Below, in pieces: positions 1 through 6,649 of a stretch of 14,474 nucleotides of DNA. Both the position numbers and the translations under genes were made by a program. The stretch's first letter is position 1. The number at the start of each line of letters is the position of its first letter. The DNA lies in contig CAZKVU010000019.1 in assembly GCA_964556475.1 (NCBI GenBank), positions 1 through 14,474 on the forward strand. Reading direction: 5' to 3'. The stretch is from CAZKVU01 sp964556475. GTDB taxonomy: Bacteria; Patescibacteriota; Microgenomatia; UBA1406; HO2-37-13b. The notes below the pieces were generated by a model, which ran no database searches, was not told where the DNA came from, and worked only from the letters and a program-made list of their open reading frames with translations.

Positions 1-777
1 ATGAAATCGAATCTTGCTTGCATGATATATGCTTTCAAAGAAGTTGCCTCTCAGGTGAATTATCCATTGGGACTGCAAATTGTTACCGATGAAGAATTAG
101 GAGGTTTTAACGGTACTCAATATCAGGTTGAACAAGGAGTACGTTCGGATTTTGTTATTGCAGGCGAAACAACCAATTTTGATATTGTTCACGAAGCTAA
201 GGGAATATTGTGGCTTCGAATTTCATGCACGGGAAAAACTGCGCACGGTGCATATCCATGGAATGGGGATAATGCTGTTACGAAAATGAGCCGCTTCCTT
301 ACTTTATTAGAGCGTGAATTTCCTAATCCAGATCACAACCAATGGAAAACGACGATCAATGTGAGCAATATAAAGTCATCAAATACGTCGTTTAATAAAA
401 TTCCAGACGATTGTGAAGTCTGGCTTGATATCCGGTATATCCCGGAAGATGAGGATGTTATTGTAGAAATGCTTAAAAAATTGCTTCCAAAAGACTTTTC
501 GATGAATATAGATGTCAAGGAGCCCTCTACATTTGTCGATCCTCATAATCCATATATTCAAAAACTCATCGGCATTACGAGAGAGGTAGCCGACAATGAA
601 AGCACGACATATGGTGCTAATGGTTCCTCAGATGTACGACATTATGCGAGAGTTGGTGGGCATGGTATAGAATTCGGGCCTATTGGAGGAGGTATTGGGA
701 GCGATCACGAGTGGACCAGTATTGCAGGCCTTGAAAGTTATTACATGGTTTTGAAGAAATTTTTGCTGTCAATATAG
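1..777 (+). CDS. M20-family metallopeptidase (ArgE/DapE/CPG2-like), 5' end cut by window
   Basis: This is the C-terminal 258 residues of a zinc-dependent M20 amidohydrolase/peptidase, which removes acyl groups or amino acids from small peptides or N-acyl amino acids in the cytoplasm. The first visible residues (M-K-S) match the D-M-K-S/G segment that follows the bridging metal-ligand Asp of the family, so the methionine at base 1 is internal and the true start lies upstream. Seen: T-D-E-E-L-G-G (about 29-35, catalytic base and metal ligand Glu), A-G-E-T-T (54-58, probable metal ligand), the lid-domain motif G-K-T-A-H-G-A-Y-P (78-86), and S-D-H-E-W (234-238) with the last metal-ligand His. The reading frame is intact to the TAG stop. 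The substrate cannot be told: DapE, ArgE and carboxypeptidase-like members share these motifs. It converges with the next gene with 15 bases between the stop codons and no visible terminator. Confidence 0.88.
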   Translation: MKSNLACMIYAFKEVASQVNYPLGLQIVTDEELGGFNGTQYQVEQGVRSDFVIAGETTNFDIVHEAKGILWLRISCTGKTAHGAYPWNGDNAVTKMSRFLTLLEREFPNPDHNQWKTTINVSNIKSSNTSFNKIPDDCEVWLDIRYIPEDEDVIVEMLKKLLPKDFSMNIDVKEPSTFVDPHNPYIQKLIGITREVADNESTTYGANGSSDVRHYARVGGHGIEFGPIGGGIGSDHEWTSIAGLESYYMVLKKFLLSI

Positions 778-792
778 CTCAGATGATGATTT

Positions 793-3099
793 TTACTCAT
801 TTACAATCCACCAATTAAAGGTAATGTCGGAGTCGATTGGTGTATCTATTGAAACTTTGAAGTAGGGTCGGCAGCCAGTTGCTTGACCAGTCGTGCTCTC
901 GGAATTTTCCCCATTTTGTTCAACATTTTTACTCGCACAGGTGCCTTTTTCCGCGATATAGATTGTACTATTTTGAGATGGTGATGTACTAGTTAGATAT
1001 ACTAATGTTTGAGGCTGGACGTTTTTATTGAAGATGATGACAGATTTCTCTCCAGCCTTGATAAATCCTTCACCAGCATCCGTGGAGTTTGTCTGAATCG
1101 TTGTTGTTTTAGGCGTATTTTTTGAAACTGAATTTGCCCGAGTTGACGAATCTGTTTTCACTGATGTTTGAAGTGTCGAATTATCAATATTAGGGGAATT
1201 ATCAGAGGCAATATATGTCTGGATGTCGGTTTTCTTTTCAAGAGCATTTACTGATTTTTCGATGTTCTTTATTTGCGGAGAATCAATGGTTTCAGCGACA
1301 AGTGTATCAGTATGTATGATATGAGCATACAATGTCTGGATTTTTGCTGTAGTAGCCTCAATAAGATCGGCAACAAGCGTTTTGACAGTCTCAGATACTT
1401 GGGTCAAGTATGATGAATTGTTATTTCCTGACAAGCCAGAGTAGACAATCGGGTCATATAATGATGGTTGAATATGTGTTTTAACAGTGGTAAATCCCTT
1501 TCCTGAAGGTTTCTCGAGTGCATAGCCTACGATATAGCTTTTCTGATGTGCTTTTTCAGCATACCCCTCATGAGTAGACACTGTTAGAGCATCTCCAGGC
1601 TTGATACTACCATCATTATATACTTTAATATTTAATTGACCGACAAGACCGATAAGAACATACTGGCTACTAGTATCTAATTCAGAGCCACCAATGAATC
1701 CTGGATTGTCTGAAATAGCTCCGAGTATATACTTAGAGGTAGTATTACAGGGAGCAACACCTTCATTCGAGTAACACATAAGCGATCCTGCAGAGAAGGA
1801 ATCTTGATTATACGACGTTGTTAAATCCTTTTTAAAGTATTCTGCGAAGTCTGAACCGCTCGTAGCATAGCTGACTCCGCCATTTTGATTGCTATGTATC
1901 CGTCCCTGTATCCGAGAGATACCATTTTTAAAAATAACATAACTATTACCGGCTGAACCCTTTCCATCATAACCAAGTTGTACTTCGATACCATCAGCAT
2001 TCTCACTTTTGTTCGTATTTTGAATTTTTGCTACGGTTAAATTGTCTTTGTCATTTTTTACGCTCAAATTTCCATCATTAATAGCCGTGTCACCGCCGAC
2101 ATCAAGTTTTGACTCAGGATTATCCTTGTTTATACCGACATTCCCATTAGGGGAAACGTCAATTGCTTGTGTTGATCCAGCTAATAATCGAATATGTGCA
2201 GAGTTTGTCGATTGGATTATCCTGTCAGCAATATTCGATGTGCTTAGAAGGTCATTTAGCATATTGGTATCTGCAGTGCCAGATCCCGAATTAGTTGTAG
2301 AAGTATCAACAGCTAGCCCCTGAGCAGTTAAAATGACTTTTTTTCGAGGCTGAATTTCCTGATTAGTTCCAACGGTTACTCCAAGCCATAATTCATACGA
2401 ATTTGAGGTAAAAAGAGCCCCTGGGATTGGTTCACCACAGGCCCTTCCAATATCTACCTGCACACTCCCATCGATGAGCGGCTTAACTAAACAATTTGGG
2501 CCTGCAGCAGTGTCGTAGAGCGATTCTGCTGTGTTGGGACCTTGGTATAGTCTAAATCGCAGCGATGTTGAATCTTTAAGCGGTATGCCGAATTCATCTT
2601 TGAGCTCATCTTGGTAGTTTAAGATGTATGAAGTGCGTGTAGCAGCGCTCAGGGGATTTTGTTTCGTCACAATTGAGTTCAGTTGAACCGGTGAAACAGT
2701 TTGATTTGTTGATTGTATAAATATGTAGAGAAGTAGAACAATGGCTCCGGTAATGATAGGGAAGAAAATGTAGGCGTGTTTTACAAGAAAATGACTATTA
2801 GTATTATCATCTGAAGGTGGTTGTTTATACTGGGTTTTCTGACCTCGTAAAGTTGGAGGTTGAGTTGTATTCGATATGGGTTGTTGTGACGGTACTATAT
2901 TTTTTTCGTTATCAAATACATCCTTTAATTGCTGATACTTAAAGAAGCTTAAATAGTTCTTATCGTAGGCCCAATCGAGAAATTGAGTGATGTCACGGAT
3001 TGTCAGAGATGGATCATCAAAAAAAAGCTCTTTGTTAAAGATATGCTCAATATATTTCTCTGCAAGCTGGGTGTCGATATCGTCGAGAATTTTTTCCAT
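793..3099 (-). CDS. Single-pass membrane-anchored surface protein with tail-fibre-like region
   Basis: The 768-residue protein has a cytoplasmic N-terminus (1-108, a predicted helical part to about 63, then a Gln/Pro/Thr-rich linker), one transmembrane helix at about 110-128, and a large exterior part. Outside are a beta-rich segment (about 150-262), a tail-fibre/adhesin-like motif G-N-V-G-I-N-x-x-N-P-x-x-K-L-D-V (319-334), a domain starting G-S-D-F-A-E-Y-F (415-422) and running through G-x-I-K-P-G-D-A-L-T (497-506), a probable coiled coil (about 563-625), a Ser/Thr/Asn-rich spacer, and a final beta domain ending F-N-W-W-I-V-N. The G-S-D-F-A-E-Y-F region resembles domains of phage appendage proteins with self-cleaving ends (Peptidase_G2-like), but I see no confirmed cleavage site. 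Tail-like anchored proteins of this layout are common in Patescibacteria; a role in attachment is inference. It lies 38 bases after the recombinase-like gene, is probably co-transcribed, and has no Shine-Dalgarno sequence. Confidence 0.85.
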   Translation of the reverse strand: MEKILDDIDTQLAEKYIEHIFNKELFFDDPSLTIRDITQFLDWAYDKNYLSFFKYQQLKDVFDNEKNIVPSQQPISNTTQPPTLRGQKTQYKQPPSDDNTNSHFLVKHAYIFFPIITGAIVLLLYIFIQSTNQTVSPVQLNSIVTKQNPLSAATRTSYILNYQDELKDEFGIPLKDSTSLRFRLYQGPNTAESLYDTAAGPNCLVKPLIDGSVQVDIGRACGEPIPGALFTSNSYELWLGVTVGTNQEIQPRKKVILTAQGLAVDTSTTNSGSGTADTNMLNDLLSTSNIADRIIQSTNSAHIRLLAGSTQAIDVSPNGNVGINKDNPESKLDVGGDTAINDGNLSVKNDKDNLTVAKIQNTNKSENADGIEVQLGYDGKGSAGNSYVIFKNGISRIQGRIHSNQNGGVSYATSGSDFAEYFKKDLTTSYNQDSFSAGSLMCYSNEGVAPCNTTSKYILGAISDNPGFIGGSELDTSSQYVLIGLVGQLNIKVYNDGSIKPGDALTVSTHEGYAEKAHQKSYIVGYALEKPSGKGFTTVKTHIQPSLYDPIVYSGLSGNNNSSYLTQVSETVKTLVADLIEATTAKIQTLYAHIIHTDTLVAETIDSPQIKNIEKSVNALEKKTDIQTYIASDNSPNIDNSTLQTSVKTDSSTRANSVSKNTPKTTTIQTNSTDAGEGFIKAGEKSVIIFNKNVQPQTLVYLTSTSPSQNSTIYIAEKGTCASKNVEQNGENSESTTGQATGCRPYFKVSIDTPIDSDITFNWWIVNE

Positions 3100-3137
3100 A
3101 ACTATATCAATATATAAACGAACGTGAAATTAGTAAA

Positions 3138-3626
3138 TCAACTTTCTGAAAATTGTAAGAAATCTGATACTCGCCGTCGTGTTTCTGATGATGATTGAGT
3201 ATCTCTTATAAATTGATTAAGCAATGTTATCAATGGAGAGTTCTGAGAGCGTTCTTGAGCCACTGGCATGGATTTGCTTACTAATTCTGAATATGCAGCT
3301 GGTGAAACACTAGTTTGGATTGAGGCTAGGAATTCAATAAATCTGTTAACAGCGGTTAATCGTCTTTTAATTGTAATTGTCGAAGTGTTGATTGACATCA
3401 TTGATTGCTTATATTGGAAAATTATCTGCGGTGAAATATTCATTGATTCAAAATCATCAGCAAAATACATATTTATATATCCAAAGAAATGTCTGATGTC
3501 TGAAAGGTAGTTTTTTATCGTATTATGGCTATATTTTTTTCCCGCACGAAGGTAATCACCGAAATCATCGACCAATTTATACCGTTTATACACCATTTCC
3601 GACTCAAATAATTGATGAGAATCCAT
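3138..3626 (-). CDS. Xer/integrase-type N-terminal (SAM-like) domain protein lacking the catalytic domain
   Basis: The 162-residue protein has a core-binding domain like that of tyrosine recombinases at about 17-105, with the typical pattern S-H-N-T-I-K-N-Y-L-S-D-I-R-H-F (33-47) and T-I-K-R-R-L-T-A-V-N-R-F-I-E-F-L (85-100). XerC/XerD proteins are about 300 residues. Here the catalytic half (R...H-x-x-R...Y) is absent: residues 106-162 are a short helical tail ending at a TGA stop, and no catalytic-domain remnant lies downstream, where the next gene starts 38 bases on. It may bind DNA without recombining it, act as an accessory or regulator, or be a fixed remnant. The start at 3626 is supported by a -35/-10 pair ending 6 bases upstream; an internal ATG at 3596 is the alternative. 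It is the first gene of a two-gene unit with the surface protein. Confidence 0.72.
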   Translation of the reverse strand: MDSHQLFESEMVYKRYKLVDDFGDYLRAGKKYSHNTIKNYLSDIRHFFGYINMYFADDFESMNISPQIIFQYKQSMMSINTSTITIKRRLTAVNRFIEFLASIQTSVSPAAYSELVSKSMPVAQERSQNSPLITLLNQFIRDTQSSSETRRRVSDFLQFSES

Positions 3627-3632
3627 AAATAC

Positions 3633-3661
3633 ATGATAGTAAATTTGAAAGGAGCAATCAA
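3633..3661 (-). promoter_or_regulatory. Promoter of the recombinase-like/surface-protein unit
   Basis: On the minus strand a TTGATT (3661-3656) is followed after 17 bases by TATCAT (3638-3633), which ends 6 bases before the ATG at 3626. The spacing is ideal for a sigma-70-type promoter. Transcription should begin at or next to the start codon, giving a leaderless mRNA. This is the best formed promoter in the window. Confidence 0.6.
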
Positions 3662-3670
3662 TAGGGAAAT

Positions 3671-3687
3671 TTGATGTATTTTGATGT
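3671..3687. repeat. Two TTGATGT direct repeats spaced one helical turn apart
   Basis: TTGATGT occurs at 3671-3677 and 3681-3687, a 10-base period, just upstream of the -35 element of the minus-strand promoter. The second copy runs into TGTGGATAA. It could be a tandem binding site for an activator or part of a DnaA-binding region, or chance in AT-rich DNA. Confidence 0.3.
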
Positions 3688-3994
3688 GGATAATTGCGTC
3701 ATTTGTTATAAGTAAGATCGAATATATAAGCATCAATAATTATCCTATATATTATTACAATAATAAATAATTGAATTTCCGCATATCAAATATGTATATA
3801 TTAATATATATAAGTATATCACAATATAGCTATTTCATTTTCACTTATAGTTCACATATTCGGCTTTTATACACTTGAATATTCTCATATTTTTGAAATG
3901 CAAGGTAACTTGACTCATGCTCATAATTTTCAGTTTCTTGAGAAATTATTTTTATAGGGTCGTTGAGTAATTATTTTGACTATTGCGTGAGGTT

Positions 3995-4129
3995 ATGCTT
4001 AGCAAACTAATGGATTTTTTGCTTATTTTTTCTGTATGTCTTTTGGTTCCTTCTGGAGGCTTTTGTTTATATTCTTTACGGACGGCCTATTTATATTTTC
4101 CACAATGGGCTGCTCATTGCCTCAAATAA
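3995..4129 (+). CDS. Possible 44-residue hydrophobic small protein
   Basis: An ATG at 3995 opens a 44-codon frame to a TAA at 4127-4129 (a second in-frame ATG is at 4010). The product starts M-L-S-K-L-M-D-F-L-L-I-F and has a hydrophobic stretch of about 20 residues with three Cys, so a small membrane protein or a signal peptide fragment is conceivable. A GAGG lies two bases before the ATG, too close for a normal Shine-Dalgarno site. Frames of this length occur by chance in AT-rich DNA, no relative is recognised, and it may not be translated. Confidence 0.15.
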   Translation: MLSKLMDFLLIFSVCLLVPSGGFCLYSLRTAYLYFPQWAAHCLK

Positions 4130-4277
4130 TCTCTCCCTTTTACTATTTTACTATTAGGCTGTAACAGTATAGAAGTTGACCCAGATTATACTATTCATCA
4201 ATTTTTATTCATTTATCCTTTGATGAAGCCTTGAAACATCAATTATATTAACTAATTAACGCCTGTACTTAATGATG

Positions 4278-4306
4278 TTGACAATAAATATTTCGTCTGG
4301 TACTTT
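4278..4306 (+). promoter_or_regulatory. Promoter of the PaaX-family gene
   Basis: A perfect TTGACA (4278-4283) is followed after 17 bases by TACTTT (4301-4306). The -10 is weak (3 of 6, but with the key first T, second A and last T) and is preceded by TG one base upstream, as in extended -10 promoters. Transcription would begin near 4313, giving a leader of about 38 bases, unlike the near-leaderless starts elsewhere in the window. TATAAA (4307) and TATAGT (4313) are alternative -10 sequences but are badly spaced from the -35. Confidence 0.45.
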
Positions 4307-4350
4307 TATAAATATAGTATATACGTTCGTTCATTTTAAAATAGTATTAT

Positions 4351-5115
4351 ATGCCAGTTAAAGAAAGAAAGCTAAAAATTCTACTTTTACTTTTCCTTGT
4401 TAAGGATACAACCTTTGATTATGTTGAACTCACTCCAGAACTTCTCTCGGCTTTTGATCTTACTCTAAATCAGAAGACAAAAGGCACTCTCTCATCAATG
4501 CTTAAGGAAGGTTTTGTCGAAAAGAATGATGGTCTGTACAAGTTAACAGACAAGGGTTTTTACGAGCTGAGTTTGTCATTTCCATTCTTCAGGTTTATTA
4601 GAGATGATTGGGATGGGGTATGGCGAATTATTTCATATGAAATTCCAGAATCAAAGAGGCATTTGAGGGATAGTTTACGCCGTGAAATGAGAGGATGGGG
4701 ATTGGGCCCGTGGCATAGATCCTTCTGGGTAACAACACATCCGATTATACCTGCATTGAGGGATCTTGTATACGGTCGTGAGGAGGAGCAGTATATTCAA
4801 TCATTCGAATCTACACACATGTTTGGTGATGTAGATGTGCTAGTAGAAAAAGTATGGGAGAAATCCGTACTAGAGAAACGATATAAAGAGCTGTTCAGAG
4901 TGTGGCATGGAATATTATCAAAGAATATAACCAAAGACGAGAAGTATAAACAGGTGCTTAATGAATATATTAAGTATGTGAAGGATGATCCGGGTTTGCC
5001 TATTAATTTAGTGGGGCGACAATGGATTGGACGTGAAGCTTTCGATATATATAAAGAAATGAGAGGTATTCTTCTTACTCCTCCGCAAACAAATCAGCCT
5101 GCACAACAGCAATAA
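4351..5115 (+). CDS. PaaX-family transcriptional regulator with Cas2-like domain
   Basis: The 254-residue protein has the three parts of PaaX-type repressors: an N-terminal winged helix-turn-helix (about 5-72, with L-T-D-K-G-F-Y-E-L as the wing region), a central ferredoxin-like Cas2-like domain (about 86-165, opening W-D-G-V-W-R-I-I-S-Y-E-I-P-E and G-L-G-P-W-H-R-S-F-W-V), and a C-terminal PaaX_C-like part (about 175-240, with D-D-P-G-L-P-I-N-L and W-I-G-R-E-A). In PaaX of E. coli the effector is phenylacetyl-CoA; no phenylacetate genes are here, so the effector is unknown. It stands 64 bases ahead of comEA on the same strand, which suggests, without proof, control of the DNA-uptake genes or of itself. 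There is no cas1 or CRISPR array nearby, so it should not be called a Cas2 spacer-acquisition nuclease. The tail is Gln/Pro-rich. Confidence 0.85.
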   Translation: MPVKERKLKILLLLFLVKDTTFDYVELTPELLSAFDLTLNQKTKGTLSSMLKEGFVEKNDGLYKLTDKGFYELSLSFPFFRFIRDDWDGVWRIISYEIPESKRHLRDSLRREMRGWGLGPWHRSFWVTTHPIIPALRDLVYGREEEQYIQSFESTHMFGDVDVLVEKVWEKSVLEKRYKELFRVWHGILSKNITKDEKYKQVLNEYIKYVKDDPGLPINLVGRQWIGREAFDIYKEMRGILLTPPQTNQPAQQQ

Positions 5116-5162
5116 GCTTTTTGCATTGACCCTCAAGACACTTTAGAGAAATTTAATTTTCC

Positions 5163-5173
5163 TATGGTAAAGT
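5163..5173 (+). promoter_or_regulatory. Start-proximal -10 element of comEA
   Basis: TATGGT (5163-5168) overlaps TAAAGT (5168-5173), the latter ending 6 bases before the ATG at 5180. No Shine-Dalgarno sequence is present. The arrangement from the -10 to the ATG is nearly the same as at secE (15 of 20 bases identical), which supports function. No good -35 is seen at 16-18 bases. Confidence 0.4.
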
Positions 5174-5179
5174 ACCTGC

Positions 5180-5839
5180 ATGAAATCTATCTGGTTTTTA
5201 CTTAAAAATTACGGAATATCCTTCATGCTGCTGAGCATTTCAGCCGTAAGCCTATGTATGGCAGGGTATATGCTTTTGAAAGTTGAGGATTATGCCTCTG
5301 AGTCTCGCCTGAGTGTAAAAGAAAATACGCCAGGGTTAGAACACACTGTTAAAGATTCATATATTACCGTAGATATGAGCGGAGCAGTCAGGCAACCAGG
5401 CGCACTTCGGCTTAAAAGTGGCTCGAGGCTTTCTGAAGCCTTAAGACTGAGCGGGGGAGTGACTTCTGATGCCTCTCAGGAATTTATACAGCATATTATT
5501 AATCAAGCACAAATTTTGGCTGATGAACAAAAAATATATATCCCAACTGAAAAGGAGTTTGCTGAGGTTGCACAGCAAAGTAATGCATCTCAGCTCACTA
5601 ATTCGACCCAAATAGGAGAAAATATCCCGTTACAATCAAATAGCATTACGGACGTATCAAATTTAATAAGTCTTAACTCTGCCTCAAGTTCACAGCTTGA
5701 GGAATTACCTGGCATCGGAGAAATTACTGCCGCAAAAATAATAGCATCCAGACCATTTTCAACATTGGACGAACTTGTCAGCAAGAAGGTGCTGAGTCAA
5801 TCAGTATTAGATAAAATTCGAACCCAGGTAATGCTATGA
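5180..5839 (+). CDS. comEA: ComEA-like DNA-binding competence protein
   Basis: ComEA is a membrane-anchored receptor that binds double-stranded DNA outside the cytoplasmic membrane and hands it to the ComEC channel. The 219-residue protein shows an N-terminal membrane anchor (about 13-33), an SLBB domain (about 61-122, with V-D-M-S-G-A-V-R-Q-P-G and I-Y-I-P at its end), a Ser/Asn/Gln-rich linker, and a helix-hairpin-helix DNA-binding domain (about 163-219, S-L-N-S-A-S-S-S-Q-L-E-E-L-P-G-I-G then A-A-K-I-I-A-S-R-P-F). Length and order match ComEA of Gram-positive bacteria. Its TGA stop overlaps the ATG of the next gene by four bases (ATGA), so the two are translationally coupled. The start at 5180 is preceded by a -10-like element, giving a near-leaderless message. 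Confidence 0.9.
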   Translation: MKSIWFLLKNYGISFMLLSISAVSLCMAGYMLLKVEDYASESRLSVKENTPGLEHTVKDSYITVDMSGAVRQPGALRLKSGSRLSEALRLSGGVTSDASQEFIQHIINQAQILADEQKIYIPTEKEFAEVAQQSNASQLTNSTQIGENIPLQSNSITDVSNLISLNSASSSQLEELPGIGEITAAKIIASRPFSTLDELVSKKVLSQSVLDKIRTQVML

Positions 5840-6648
5840 ATACTTCAACCTCTCATGCTTCTATCTTTACAGACGTGATTAATATCTATTTTCATGAGCC
5901 CTTCAGCTCATTGATGAATGGTATTTTATTCGGAGTCCCTATTAAGCTCGATGGAAGTTTTGTTATGGATCTCAAGCGAGTGGGATTGATGCACCTTGTT
6001 GTCCTTTCTGGAATGAATATAACGTTTCTTGCAGTAATTATTCAAAATGTGACCTCAATGCTTGGCAAACAGCTTTCGGTACTCATTTCAATCTTCACGA
6101 TCATAGCATTTATCATATTCGTTGGACCGCAACCACCAATTGTTAGAGCAGGGATAACCGGAATTTTGGGTCTTGTAGCTGTAATATACGGACGTCGAAA
6201 ATTGGCGCTTTACGCATTGTTTATTTCAGCCTGCCTTATTGCTCTGTTTAAGTTTGAGTGGATAACAACAGTGTCGTTTCAGCTATCTTTCGGTGCAACG
6301 CTTGGGATCATTCTTTTCGGTCCTCATGGTGAATCAAGCACTGGAGGAAATCGATTGCTATTGCTCATCAAGAATGACATTCATACATCATTAGCAGCTC
6401 AGGTTTTCACTGTTCCAATAATCTTTTTATATTTTAAACAAATATCGTTTATTGCTCCGATCTCTAATTTACTTGTAAGTTTCACGATCGCACCACTTAT
6501 GATTTTTGGATTTATATGTGCACTGTGTGGTAAGGTGAGCCTGATTCTTGGCATGCCTGCTGCGCTCATCTCATACAGCATTTTATTTTACATCGTGAAG
6601 GTTGTTCGAGTGATCAGCAGCTTACCTGGCATATTTATGCAATTCTAA
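5836..6648 (+). CDS. comEC: ComEC/Rec2 competence membrane channel (membrane domain only)
   Basis: ComEC forms the inner-membrane channel through which single-stranded DNA enters. This 270-residue protein corresponds to the Competence membrane domain alone: the hallmark L-M-H-L-V-V-L-S-G-M-N-I (51-62, usually H-L-x-x-x-S-G-x-H-V) and P-P-I-V-R-A-G-I-T-G-I-L-G (100-112) are present, with about seven hydrophobic segments. Full-length ComEC is around 700-800 residues with an N-terminal OB-fold (DUF4131) and a C-terminal metallo-beta-lactamase domain. Here the OB-fold is missing and the beta-lactamase part is the next gene, in another frame, beginning one base after this stop. Both junctions are clean, so this looks like a real gene split and not a sequencing frameshift. 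It is coupled to comEA by the ATGA overlap. Confidence 0.88.
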   Translation: MNTSTSHASIFTDVINIYFHEPFSSLMNGILFGVPIKLDGSFVMDLKRVGLMHLVVLSGMNITFLAVIIQNVTSMLGKQLSVLISIFTIIAFIIFVGPQPPIVRAGITGILGLVAVIYGRRKLALYALFISACLIALFKFEWITTVSFQLSFGATLGIILFGPHGESSTGGNRLLLLIKNDIHTSLAAQVFTVPIIFLYFKQISFIAPISNLLVSFTIAPLMIFGFICALCGKVSLILGMPAALISYSILFYIVKVVRVISSLPGIFMQF

Positions 6649-6649
6649 A

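Larger units (their letters stand above)
3627..4350. other. 724-bp AT-rich divergent intergenic region with DnaA-box-like sites
   Basis: No convincing protein gene fills this stretch. It holds a minus-strand promoter at its left end and a plus-strand promoter at its right end. Bases 3721-3840 contain only about 16% G+C and include a perfect 16-base palindrome (3795-3810). DnaA-box-like sequences are TGTGGATAA at 3685-3693 (reverse complement of the consensus TTATCCACA, exact), TTATACACT at 3867-3875 (one mismatch to TTWTNCACA) and TTTTCCACA at 4096-4104 (fits TTWTNCACA). A 7-bp stem with a 3-base loop lies at 4103-4119 without a following T-run. An origin, a regulatory hub for the two divergent units, or a small RNA are all possible; none is proven. 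No tRNA, rnpB or tmRNA signature was recognised. Confidence 0.4.

Noticed and set aside
1..3. ATG at the first base as the start of the M20 peptidase
   Set aside because: It aligns with the internal methionine after the metal-ligand Asp in D-M-K-S/G; a real M20 protein has about 80-100 residues before this point.
777..793. Bidirectional terminator between the convergent M20 and surface-protein genes
   Set aside because: The 15-base gap and flanking bases form no stable stem; only a short T-run (790-794) is present.
2042..2323. 93-residue plus-strand frame inside the surface-protein gene
   Set aside because: It is antisense to a region with clear tail-fibre-like coding signal and has no start signals.
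3515..3736. 73-residue minus-strand frame overlapping the start of the recombinase-like gene
   Set aside because: It overlaps a better supported gene in another frame, has AT-driven Ile/Leu content and no promoter of its own.
4103..4119. 7-bp hairpin as an intrinsic terminator
   Set aside because: The stem includes a G-T pair and is not followed by a T-run on either strand.
4351..5115. Cas2 CRISPR adaptation nuclease
   Set aside because: The Cas2-like fold is the middle of a three-part PaaX regulator, and there is no repeat array, cas1 or other cas gene in the window.
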